From positions 1 to 9,878 of the forward strand of contig JAKSBB010000224.1 in the NCBI GenBank assembly GCA_022361315.1: a stretch of 9,878 nt of DNA, in the 5' to 3' direction. The position numbers and the translations under genes are program-made. The notes under the pieces were generated by a model. It was not told the DNA's origin, searched no databases, and saw nothing but the letters and a program-made list of their open reading frames with translations. This DNA is from Desulfobacterales bacterium. Lineage in GTDB: Bacteria > Desulfobacterota > Desulfobacteria > Desulfobacterales > Desulfobacteraceae. Of this stretch, positions 1 through 6,697 are shown in pieces (the first letter of the stretch is position 1; each line of letters opens with the position of its first letter).

Positions 1-387
1 GAGGCGTTTAATACCGAATTCCTTATTATACCAGGCCTGGGCCACGGCAGTGTTTGGCTTATGACTGCCGGCCGGGGAAACACTTTCGTTTTTATAAAAG
101 ATCTTTGCCGGGGTATCCAGGGCCTTTTCCAGATGCACGGCGCGATGGAGAGGTGAAGGGCGCCAGCGGTACAGCAGATCCAATACCCCCTCCGGGATAT
201 CGATCCACCGGTCCATGGAAACCTCCTGCTCGATGAGATTCATGGGGAATACGGCGGCCAGCATATCCGGACTGATGGGGTTGCCGTCCTGCCCCAAAGG
301 CGGATTGATGGTGCCCGGGAGGTCTGCGGCCAGATTGTACCATTGGCGGGGGATTTCATCTTCACTAAGAAAAATTTTAGTCTGCAT
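1..387 (-). CDS. trpB: TrpB2-type tryptophan synthase beta chain, N-terminal 129 residues (runs off left edge)
   Basis: PLP enzyme of the TrpB family, which joins indole and L-serine to make L-tryptophan; cytoplasmic. The ATG at 387 is preceded by GGAGAG (394-399) with 6-nt spacing. The frame stays open to base 1, giving 129 residues of a protein usually about 430-460 long. Visible features are the long N-terminal extension typical of the TrpB2 subgroup (start MQTKIFLSEDEIP, then INPPLGQDG), the RWRPSPLHRA segment, and SPAGSHKPNTA. Its Lys110 is the expected Schiff-base lysine, in GSHK-x-N rather than the GAHK-x-N usual for TrpB1. TrpB2 proteins often act without TrpA, so this could be the main or an auxiliary tryptophan synthase, or an indole-salvaging enzyme. 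Its own promoter and paired operator sites lie upstream. The family call is firm; the exact role cannot be settled without the C-terminus. Confidence 0.9.
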   Translation of the reverse strand, partial: MQTKIFLSEDEIPRQWYNLAADLPGTINPPLGQDGNPISPDMLAAVFPMNLIEQEVSMDRWIDIPEGVLDLLYRWRPSPLHRAVHLEKALDTPAKIFYKNESVSPAGSHKPNTAVAQAWYNKEFGIKRL

Positions 388-421
388 GATTCGCTCTCCA
401 TAGATTCAGGTATCTGTTTTC

Positions 422-481
422 GCCCGGGTCGTTGACCGGGCATCGCGGCCATGTGTCTGAGTGGTCTTCGCGCCAAACCAC
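422..481 (-). promoter_or_regulatory. Structured 5' leader of trpB2 with two hairpins
   Basis: On the minus strand the leader can form two stems. A 5-bp GTGGT/ACCAC stem (461-465 with 477-481) comes first. A GC-rich 6-bp stem GCCCGG/CCGGGC (422-427 with 436-441) with an 8-nt loop follows, about 23 nt upstream of the ribosome-binding site. Neither is followed by a U run, so they are not intrinsic terminators. I see no leader peptide with tandem Trp codons and no T-box. A role in attenuation is possible but unsupported. Confidence 0.25.
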
Positions 482-483
482 GC

Positions 484-501
484 GTTTCTACCCAGAGAAA
501 C
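484..501. promoter_or_regulatory. Second operator-like repeat O2, same GTTTCT-N6-AGAAAC design
   Basis: The sequence repeats the O1 core exactly in its 6-bp arms (GTTTCT / AGAAAC) with a different 6-bp centre (ACCCAG instead of ATATTT). It lies just downstream of the expected trpB2 start site, 27 bp centre to centre from O1. Conserved arms around an unconserved centre argue for a protein-binding site rather than a chance repeat. Confidence 0.55.
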
Positions 502-508
502 ACATGAA

Positions 509-530
509 TTGTTTCTATATTTAGAAACAA
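509..530. promoter_or_regulatory. Operator-like perfect inverted repeat O1 in the trpB2 promoter
   Basis: Two perfect 9-bp arms (TTGTTTCTA and TAGAAACAA) are separated by 4 bp. The core has the form GTTTCT-N6-AGAAAC (511-528). It overlaps the -35/-10 spacer and the -10 of the trpB2 promoter, the classic place for a repressor site. It does not resemble the CTAG-centred TrpR box. The protein that binds it is not identifiable from this window. Confidence 0.6.
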
Positions 531-540
531 AAATTGTCAA
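512..540 (-). promoter_or_regulatory. Sigma70-like promoter of the trpB2 gene
   Basis: Read on the minus strand, a perfect -35 TTGACA (535-540) is followed 17 bp later by TAGAAA (512-517, 4 of 6 consensus). TATAGA (514-519), also 4 of 6, lies at a shorter 15-bp spacing. Transcription would start near 505, giving a leader of about 120 nt before the ATG at 387. The spacer and -10 are occupied by an inverted repeat, so binding there should block RNA polymerase. The -35 is convincing; the choice of -10 is less certain. Confidence 0.6.
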
Positions 541-618
541 GGAGAGTTTTATGACGGGGATTCAGAGGGAACATCGCCCCGGGATTGTTCTGCGACCCTT
601 CTTCCGGGCATCCTGACA

Positions 619-2505
619 TCAGGCCGCCGGCAGATGGATAACGAACCTTGCCCCTTTACCGGGAGCTGAAATGACGTTCATTTTTCCCCGATGATTATCG
701 GTGATAATGAAATAGGAGACAGAAAGCCCCAACCCGGTGCCTTTACCCACGGGTTTGGTGGTAAAGAAGGGTTCAAACACCCGCTTGCGGACCGATTCCT
801 CCATACCCGGCCCGTTGTCTTCAATCTCCACGATGACGTCCGCCCCTTTACGAAACGCCCTGAGGGTCAGCCTGGGGGATTTTTTATTCTCACCGGCATC
901 CGCACCATCCTGCATGGCTTCGGCACAGTTTTTCAGGATATTGAAAAAGACCTGCTGAATTTTACTGGCCTCACAGGAGACCTGGGGCAGGTCAACCTCA
1001 TAAGCCTTATCGATTTCAATGGTTTTAAAATCGTATTGTTTTTTCAAATCATAATCGCTTTTCGCCAATTCAAGGGTAAGATCCAGGACCTCGGCAATAT
1101 TTTGAAGCGTCTTTCCGGTATAATCTTTCCTGGAGAAGCTGAGCATATTCTGTACGATCTGTGACGCCCTTACCCCGGCATGGTGAATGGACTCCAACTG
1201 GCGGGTAATTCCCCGTTTTTCCATGAAAGTCCGGATGGCCGTCAAGGTCGTGCCGACTTCCTCCGCCTTTGCCACACTGGCCGGCATATCTTCATTGATC
1301 CGGCGGAGTACCACCTGGGCGTTCTGCATCATGCCGGCCAGGGGATTGTTGATCTCATGGGCCATGCCTGCGGCCAGACCGCCAACGGACATCATCTTTT
1401 CCGACTGCACGACCATCTGCTCCATCTTGACGTGTTCAGTGACGTCATCCACACGAATAACCGCCCCTTCCACATACTCTGAAAACAGCGGATATACGGT
1501 GATATCTTCGTACACCATCACATCTTCCCTGGCCCTTGGCTGCCGGGGCTGAAAATAAATCTCATTGCGGGCAATGGTCGCCTCTATGTTTTCCTTGAGA
1601 GGCACCAGTTCCTCCACCACCTCAAACAGAGGCTTGCCTTTGGCCTCCTTTGCGGGCATACCGGTCAGTTCCTCAGCCCGGTTGTTCCATTGGGTAATCC
1701 TGAAATCGGAATCAAGGCTGATGAGCATGGAGGGCATGGAATTTAAAATATTGTCCAGATATTCTTTTGTGGCTTTCAGTATCACAGAGGTCTTTTCGTG
1801 CCGAACCACCTCCGATTCAAGGGAAGTCACCTTTTCCCTGACGGCATCGCGCATGGTCAGCAGGTTGACGGCCAGTGCTCCCAGTTCATCTGTCCGGCTG
1901 ACGTCAATGGGATAATCCAGGTCACCGGCAGCAATACGTTCCGATCCCCGTTCCAGTTCTTTCAAAGGTCGGACAAACCTGAGCAGCAGGACCAATGACA
2001 TGACAAAAGCCAGGATCACATCCAAAATAATAATCTGCCAGAGAATGGATTTTTTCAGGGCCCCCAGCTGTTTTTCCAAAAGCCGGGTGGTGGCGATCAT
2101 CTCCAGTTTACCGATCTCTTCGTTTTTAAAACGGATGGGAATCTGGACGAACCTGGACTCCCGCTCCGGATCGTAGGCATTAAAATCGCTCACCGCATAG
2201 GACTGATATATCTCATTGAGATCCCGGATGGTAATTTTGATGATCTCAGGCTTGTTCAGGGCGGCCTTGCAGATCACCTGACAGGTTTCGTCGTCAAAGT
2301 TGAATAACGCCGTGGACAGGCTGGCAGACAACTGAGCCGCTTCGTTGTTCAGTTTCTTGTCGAGATTTGCCTGCAGCGCAATGGTCTGGCTATTAATCTG
2401 ATACAGACCAAACCCCATCAGCACCAAAGTAGGAATGCCGATCACAATGAGACTGAACTGAACTGATAAACTCTTCAGGCTGAGACCCGTTTTTTTTGGC
2501 TGCAT
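619..2505 (-). CDS. Membrane sensor histidine kinase (HAMP-PAS-HisKA-HATPase)
   Basis: Two-component sensor kinase of 628 residues. Residues about 14-36 form a first membrane segment and 37-152 an extracytoplasmic sensor region. Residues 153-176 form a second membrane segment, followed by HAMP (about 176-228, with RPLKELERGSERIAAGD), a short coiled region and a PAS domain (about 248-360). His383 in the H-box GMAHEINNPL is the phosphorylation site, and the E-x-x-N after it suggests phosphatase activity too. The ATPase domain has the N-box (Asn526), the DNGPGM motif (563-568), the F-box FEPFFTTK and GKGTGLGLS (587-595), so it should be active. About 140 residues separate H- and N-boxes, longer than usual, meaning extended dimerisation helices. 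There is no receiver domain and no response regulator nearby, so it is an orphan in this window. The ATG at 2505 has only a weak Shine-Dalgarno. The extracytoplasmic part has Cys75-x3-Cys79. The signal is unknown. Confidence 0.92.
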   Translation of the reverse strand: MQPKKTGLSLKSLSVQFSLIVIGIPTLVLMGFGLYQINSQTIALQANLDKKLNNEAAQLSASLSTALFNFDDETCQVICKAALNKPEIIKITIRDLNEIYQSYAVSDFNAYDPERESRFVQIPIRFKNEEIGKLEMIATTRLLEKQLGALKKSILWQIIILDVILAFVMSLVLLLRFVRPLKELERGSERIAAGDLDYPIDVSRTDELGALAVNLLTMRDAVREKVTSLESEVVRHEKTSVILKATKEYLDNILNSMPSMLISLDSDFRITQWNNRAEELTGMPAKEAKGKPLFEVVEELVPLKENIEATIARNEIYFQPRQPRAREDVMVYEDITVYPLFSEYVEGAVIRVDDVTEHVKMEQMVVQSEKMMSVGGLAAGMAHEINNPLAGMMQNAQVVLRRINEDMPASVAKAEEVGTTLTAIRTFMEKRGITRQLESIHHAGVRASQIVQNMLSFSRKDYTGKTLQNIAEVLDLTLELAKSDYDLKKQYDFKTIEIDKAYEVDLPQVSCEASKIQQVFFNILKNCAEAMQDGADAGENKKSPRLTLRAFRKGADVIVEIEDNGPGMEESVRKRVFEPFFTTKPVGKGTGLGLSVSYFIITDNHRGKMNVISAPGKGARFVIHLPAA

Positions 2506-2604
2506 GACTGGCTTATCCGTTAGTAGGAGCGTGTTATTGAATACGCAAACAACATTAGCACACCCTGTTTAAATTGCAAACCTGTTTTCCTTTGCTAACA
2601 CTGT

Positions 2605-2616
2605 CCCGAAATCGGG
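2605..2616. repeat. Short inverted repeat CCCGA-AA-TCGGG in the divergent spacer
   Basis: A 5-bp perfect inverted repeat with a 2-bp centre lies 4 bp upstream of the ygiQ -35, in the 185-bp region between the kinase and ygiQ starts. It could be an operator or chance. The rest of the spacer shows no other clear structure on the kinase side. A weak TTGCAA / TAATGT pair is the best kinase promoter I can see there. Confidence 0.2.
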
Positions 2617-2620
2617 CGGA

Positions 2621-2649
2621 TTGAAAGTCCGGTACCTTCCTGATATGAT
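2621..2649 (+). promoter_or_regulatory. Sigma70-type extended -10 promoter for ygiQ
   Basis: TTGAAA (2621-2626, 5 of 6) is separated by exactly 17 bp from TATGAT (2644-2649, 5 of 6). The -10 is preceded by TGA (2641-2643), which forms an extended -10. Transcription should begin near 2656, giving a leader of about 35 nt. The ygiQ ribosome-binding site is AAGG (2681-2684), 6 nt before the ATG. Confidence 0.65.
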
Positions 2650-2690
2650 AGACATGATTTTATACTGAACCCCGTAACCCAAGGCTTTCC

Positions 2691-4502
2691 ATGTTTCTGC
2701 CCACCACCCCCGAAGAATTAACCCGGCGCCAAATTACCCGTCTTGACGTCATCCTGATTACCGGAGATGCCTATATCGATTCACCGTTCATGGGCATAAG
2801 CCTTATCGGTCGGGTGCTGGAAGCCGCCGGATTCAGCGTCGGCATCATTGCACAGCCGGATACGGAAACCGACCGGGATATCACCCGGCTGGGAGAACCT
2901 CGGCTGTTCTGGGGGATCACCGGCGGCGCCGTGGATTCAATGGTTGCCAATTATACGGCATCCAAAAAACGACGAAAACAGGATGATTACACCCCGGGCG
3001 GCCTCAATGAGAAACGACCGGACCGGGCGGTCCTTGTGTATACAAATCTGGTCCGGCGATTCTTCAAGAACACCGTTCCCATCGTCCTGGGAGGTATTGA
3101 GGCGAGCCTGCGGCGGATCGCTCACTATGACTTCTGGTCCAACCGGGTGAGGCGTTCCATTCTATTTGATGCAAAGGCAGACTACCTGGCCTTCGGTATG
3201 GCCCACGGCAGCATATTACGTCTTGCTTCTGCGTTGGCGAACAACACGCCCGAAATGATTCAGGATATTCCCGGAATTGCATACATCAGCAATACCCCCA
3301 AAGGAATACCCCTGCCTTCCTTTGAAGCGGTATCATCGGACAAGAATGCCTATACAGAAAGCTTTAAACTTTTCTACGCCAATACCGACCCGCAAACAGC
3401 AGATGCTTTAAGCCAGCAACACGGAGACCGGTTCCTGAACCTGAATCCACCGGCACCATACAGCACCACAGAAGAACTGGACGCCATCCACGCCCTCCCC
3501 TTTCAACGGGATCTGCACCCTTATTATAAAGCCATGGGAAAGGTGAAGGCGCTGGAGACCATCCGCTTTTCCATTCCCACCCATTACGGCTGTTACGGGG
3601 AGTGTAACTTCTGTGCCATCACCGTTCACCAGGGTAGGACTGTCCGGTGGCGAAGCCGAAAGTCCATTCTTGAAGAAGCGAAACATATGACCTGGGACAA
3701 GGACTTTAAAGGCTATATTTTTGATCTGGGCGGTCCCACGGCCAATATGTACGGGTATGAATGCCGCAAAAAACTGGATAAAGGGAGTTGCGCGGACCGG
3801 CGCTGTCTGTTCCCGAAACCCTGCCCCTCTTTAAGGCCGGACCATAAGATCCAGCTGGACTTGTTGTCTGAAGTGGAACGCCTGCCGGGTGTCAAAAAGG
3901 TATTCATCAATTCCGGTATCCGTTACGACCTGATCCTCAACGATAAAAAGAAAGGGAATGCCTACCTGAAAAAGGTGGTAAGTCACCACGTCTCCGGTCA
4001 GATGAAAGTGGCCCCGGAACACACCCAGCCCCGCGTGTTGTCGCTGATGGGCAAGCAGACCGTTGATGATCTCCTGAATTTTAAAAAGGCTTTTGACCGC
4101 CTGTCTGCGGGCGCAGGAAAAAAACAATTTCTCACCTATTACCTTATCGCCGCCCACCCGGGCTGCACCACCAGGGACATGTCCAGGCTGAAAGAATTCA
4201 CCCGGACAAAACTGAACATCTCACCCGAACAGGTGCAGATTTTCACCCCCACCCCGTCCACATACTCGACCCTGATGTACTATACGGGCCGCGACCCGTT
4301 TTCCGGGGAACAGATATTTGTGGAAAAAGACATCCGTGCCAAGGAACGACAGAAAAAGATGGTTACGGAGAAACCCCGGAACTTTCATCGAAACCCATCG
4401 GGAAAAAAACACGGATCCAGGTCCGGATCCAAACCCGGTTCCAAATTCGGCGATAAGCAATCCGCCAAAGGTAGAAAGCCCCGTTCCCGGCGGCGCCGGT
4501 AG
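2691..4502 (+). CDS. ygiQ: YgiQ family radical SAM protein
   Basis: Radical S-adenosylmethionine enzyme of the YgiQ (formerly UPF0313) family, 603 residues, cytoplasmic; the reaction is not established. The N-terminus FLPTTPEEL...LDVILITGDAY is the usual family start and supports the ATG at 2691, with AAGG six bases upstream. Residues about 20-200 resemble a cobalamin-binding-like fold with GGIEASLRRIAHYDFW. The [4Fe-4S]/SAM motif CYGECNFC (Cys301, Cys305, Cys308) opens the radical SAM barrel (about 290-530). A second cysteine group (Cys358, 367, 372, 378), which I recall as typical of YgiQ, may hold another metal site. The KVAPEH segment (439-444) and QIFTPTPSTYSTLMYYTG (517-534) are further family hallmarks. 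The last 45 residues are a Lys/Arg/Ser/Gly-rich, probably disordered tail with SGSK-PGSK-FGDK repeats, possibly RNA-binding. It has its own promoter and is probably transcribed alone. Confidence 0.95.
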   Translation: MFLPTTPEELTRRQITRLDVILITGDAYIDSPFMGISLIGRVLEAAGFSVGIIAQPDTETDRDITRLGEPRLFWGITGGAVDSMVANYTASKKRRKQDDYTPGGLNEKRPDRAVLVYTNLVRRFFKNTVPIVLGGIEASLRRIAHYDFWSNRVRRSILFDAKADYLAFGMAHGSILRLASALANNTPEMIQDIPGIAYISNTPKGIPLPSFEAVSSDKNAYTESFKLFYANTDPQTADALSQQHGDRFLNLNPPAPYSTTEELDAIHALPFQRDLHPYYKAMGKVKALETIRFSIPTHYGCYGECNFCAITVHQGRTVRWRSRKSILEEAKHMTWDKDFKGYIFDLGGPTANMYGYECRKKLDKGSCADRRCLFPKPCPSLRPDHKIQLDLLSEVERLPGVKKVFINSGIRYDLILNDKKKGNAYLKKVVSHHVSGQMKVAPEHTQPRVLSLMGKQTVDDLLNFKKAFDRLSAGAGKKQFLTYYLIAAHPGCTTRDMSRLKEFTRTKLNISPEQVQIFTPTPSTYSTLMYYTGRDPFSGEQIFVEKDIRAKERQKKMVTEKPRNFHRNPSGKKHGSRSGSKPGSKFGDKQSAKGRKPRSRRRR

Positions 4503-4553
4503 CCCATACAATACCATTCGAATTAAGCCAACCCCCTGCCATCCATAAAAATA

Positions 4554-4602
4554 TTGACATTCTTTTTTTAATGGTTTAACCATTAACACATATGATTAAC
4601 CA
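4554..4602 (+). promoter_or_regulatory. Promoter region of the dehydrogenase operon
   Basis: A perfect -35 TTGACA lies at 4554-4559. At 17-bp spacing its -10 would be TAACCA (4577-4582), which is poor. A second candidate -10, TATGAT (4591-4596, 5 of 6), would pair with the poor -35 TTAATG (4568-4573) at 17 bp. Either arrangement puts a 19-bp palindrome on top of the polymerase site. The first gene starts at 4625, giving a short leader of about 20-35 nt with the GAGGAG ribosome-binding site at 4614-4619. No terminator was seen between ygiQ and this promoter. Confidence 0.55.
4568..4586. promoter_or_regulatory. Perfect 19-bp palindrome with TGGT-N3-ACCA, likely GntR/FCD operator
   Basis: TTAATGGTTTAACCATTAA is a perfect palindrome (9-bp arms, 1-bp centre at 4577). 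Its core TGGT-TTA-ACCA (4572-4582) matches the TGGT-N3-ACCA pattern known for FadR-subfamily (FCD) GntR regulators. It sits between or over the promoter elements of an operon whose third gene encodes such a regulator. An extra half-site copy TTAACCA recurs at 4596-4602, exactly 20 bp (about two helical turns) after 4576-4582. Autorepression relieved by a substrate is the simplest reading; this is an inference. Confidence 0.7.
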
Positions 4603-4624
4603 CCCCTGCTCATGAGGAGTGCCT

Positions 4625-6697
4625 ATGACAACCAACCGAATCGTCCGCCACCCTGTGCTAGAGGTGCCGGAAAAAGCGCAAGTCCCCTTTTACTGGAACA
4701 AAACAAAACTGTTTGCCAATCAGGGAGAGGTGATTTCCTCCGCCCTGTTTGCCAACGATGTGAAAATATTCGGCCACCATCACAAAGACGGATCCGCCCA
4801 GGGTATTTTCTGTGCCAACGGCCAGTGCGCCAAATGCACGGTGATCGCCAACAGCATCCCGGTGAAAGCCTGCATGACCCGGGTCACTGAAAATATGATT
4901 GTGGAAAGCGTTGAAGGCCTCCCCACGCTTCCGGATGTGGATACGCAACCGGATATCTCAGACATCGAACAGGTGGAAACAGAGGTATTGATCATCGGCG
5001 GCGGACCTGCCGGCCTTTCGGCGGCCATTCAGCTTGAGGCCCACGGTATTCCGTCTATCCTGGTGGATGACAAAGATGAATTGGGTGGCAAACTGGTACT
5101 CCAGACCCATAAATTTTTCGGTTCCGTTGAAGACTCCTATGCCGGTATGCGGGGTATGGACATCGGCCATATGTTGGCCGACCAGGTGGAACAGAGCAAG
5201 TCTGTTCAGGTGTGGAAAGAAAGTACAGCCCTGTACGTATTCAATGATAAAAAGGTGGGCGTGCTCAAAGAAGGGGTATACAAAATCGTTACCCCCAAGG
5301 TGATTCTCAACGCTGCCGGGGCACGTGAAAAGTTTCTGAGATTTAAAGGCAATTCTCTCTCCGGTGTATACGGTGCCGGTGCGTTCCAGACCCTGGTGAA
5401 CCGTGACCTGGTGAAACCCACCGAGCGTCTGTTTATTGTGGGCGGCGGGAATGTGGGCATCATCGCCGGTTATCATGCCCTGCAGGCGGGTATCGAGGTG
5501 GTTGGCCTGTGTGAAGCCATGCCCAAATGCGGCGGTTACCGGGTTCACGAAGACAAGCTCAAACGCCTGGGTGTGCCTGTGTACACCTCCCATTCCATAG
5601 TATCAGCCAACGGAGAAGAGTCCGTTTCGTCGGTGACCATCGCTGAAATAGACAACACCTTCACTCCCCTGCCGGGAACGGAAAAAACCTTTGAGTGTGA
5701 TACCATTCTCATTGCTGTCGGGCTGGAGTCGGTATCGGAATTCACCGAGGAGGCGGAAGCGGCAGGTTTGACGGTTTTCTCTGCGGGGGATGCCTCCGAA
5801 ATCGCCGAAGCCTCCTCCGCCATGTTCAACGGCAAAATTTCCGGTCTGGACATTGTTAAACATTTCAAACCCGATACTGAGGACATCCCTGCCGCCTGGT
5901 ATGAAAAGGCGGAGATCCTCAAGTCCCACCCCGGACCGGACCAGGATATACGCACACCGGGCATGGTGGAAGGCATTTTCCCCGTGGTCCACTGCAAGCA
6001 GGAAATCCCCTGTAACCCCTGCTCCACGGTCTGTCCCGAAGGGTCCATCAATATGGACGGAGACCCCATCAAAGGCCGTCCGGTGTTTGAGGGCAAATGC
6101 AAGGGCTGTATGAAATGCCTGGCCATCTGCCCGGGCCTGGCCATCACCCTGGTGGACTACCGCAAGGACCCGGAAAACCCGGTGGTCTTCCTGCCCTACG
6201 AAATCGGTAACGTGGACGTGGCCAAGGGCGACACCATCGCCTGTGTGGATGTGAACGGCAATCCCCTGGGCGAATCCACCGTATTGGGCGCCCGCCCCAC
6301 CAAGGACAGCAACAACACCTGGATCGTAAGGACCCGGGTGCCGGCGGAAGTCGCCAAAAAGGTGGTGGCCTTTACCATCCAGGAAAAGGCCGTCTCCGAG
6401 CCCACCACGGAAAAAGTGCCCCTGGATCATATCCGAGACGACGAAGTGATCTGCCTCTGTGAACGGGTCACCGCCGGCGACATCCGGGAGATGGTACGCA
6501 AAGGTGCCCGCGACATGAACCAGATCAAGGCGGTCACCCGGGCCGGTATGGGCCCCTGCGGCTATAAAACCTGTGAAAACCTCATGCTCCAGATCTTCCG
6601 GGCGGAACAGATCGCCCAGGAAAACATCGTGAAAAATGTTCGGCGGCCCCTGTATGTGGAAGTGCCCCTGGGTAAATTTGCCAATGGAGGACAATAA
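4625..6697 (+). CDS. Multi-cluster iron-sulfur FAD/NAD oxidoreductase, alpha-type subunit of an amine/amino-acid dehydrogenase
   Basis: Predicted electron-transfer subunit of 690 residues. Domains in order: a Fer2_4-type [2Fe-2S] domain (about 5-100) with Cys63, Cys68, Cys71 and Cys83; an FAD-binding fold starting at VLIIGGGPAG (121-130); a nested NAD(P)-binding fold at FIVGGGNVG (270-278); the FAD tail at VFSAGDASE (384-392); two ferredoxin motifs, C457-x5-C463-x2-C466-x3-C470P and C492-x2-C495-x2-C498-x3-C502P; a beta-rich linker (about 515-600); and a BFD-like [2Fe-2S] domain with Cys610, Cys612, Cys645 and Cys650. It looks like HcnA and HcnB fused, or a sarcosine oxidase alpha chain whose aminomethyltransferase half is replaced by Fe-S domains. 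The ATG at 4625 is chosen over the in-frame GTG at 4619 because GAGGAG (4614-4619) overlaps the GTG and is 5 nt from the ATG. It overlaps the next gene by one base (TAATG), so the two subunits are probably translationally coupled. The substrate and final electron acceptor are unknown. Confidence 0.88.
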   Translation: MTTNRIVRHPVLEVPEKAQVPFYWNKTKLFANQGEVISSALFANDVKIFGHHHKDGSAQGIFCANGQCAKCTVIANSIPVKACMTRVTENMIVESVEGLPTLPDVDTQPDISDIEQVETEVLIIGGGPAGLSAAIQLEAHGIPSILVDDKDELGGKLVLQTHKFFGSVEDSYAGMRGMDIGHMLADQVEQSKSVQVWKESTALYVFNDKKVGVLKEGVYKIVTPKVILNAAGAREKFLRFKGNSLSGVYGAGAFQTLVNRDLVKPTERLFIVGGGNVGIIAGYHALQAGIEVVGLCEAMPKCGGYRVHEDKLKRLGVPVYTSHSIVSANGEESVSSVTIAEIDNTFTPLPGTEKTFECDTILIAVGLESVSEFTEEAEAAGLTVFSAGDASEIAEASSAMFNGKISGLDIVKHFKPDTEDIPAAWYEKAEILKSHPGPDQDIRTPGMVEGIFPVVHCKQEIPCNPCSTVCPEGSINMDGDPIKGRPVFEGKCKGCMKCLAICPGLAITLVDYRKDPENPVVFLPYEIGNVDVAKGDTIACVDVNGNPLGESTVLGARPTKDSNNTWIVRTRVPAEVAKKVVAFTIQEKAVSEPTTEKVPLDHIRDDEVICLCERVTAGDIREMVRKGARDMNQIKAVTRAGMGPCGYKTCENLMLQIFRAEQIAQENIVKNVRRPLYVEVPLGKFANGGQ

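Noticed and set aside
240..530. Minus-strand 96-codon frame over the trpB2 leader as a leader peptide
   Set aside because: It runs out of frame through the start of trpB2, has no tandem Trp codons, begins upstream of the likely transcription start, and has no Shine-Dalgarno.
691..1164. Plus-strand open frame of 157 codons opposite the histidine kinase
   Set aside because: It is antisense to the HisKA and ATPase domains, whose motifs are complete on the minus strand; there is no motif or ribosome-binding site of its own.
4619..4627. GTG at 4619 as the start of the alpha-subunit gene
   Set aside because: It overlaps the GAGGAG ribosome-binding site. The ATG at 4625 has proper spacing and only two residues differ.
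4958..5593. Minus-strand 211-codon frame opposite the flavoprotein
   Set aside because: It is a shadow of the FAD/NAD domain on the plus strand, with no family signature.
5603..6694. Long minus-strand open frame (363 codons) opposite the Fe-S flavoprotein gene
   Set aside because: The plus strand encodes clear FAD, NAD and ferredoxin motifs. The antisense frame is rich in His, Gly and Phe, has no recognisable motif, and is the usual shadow of a GC-rich gene.
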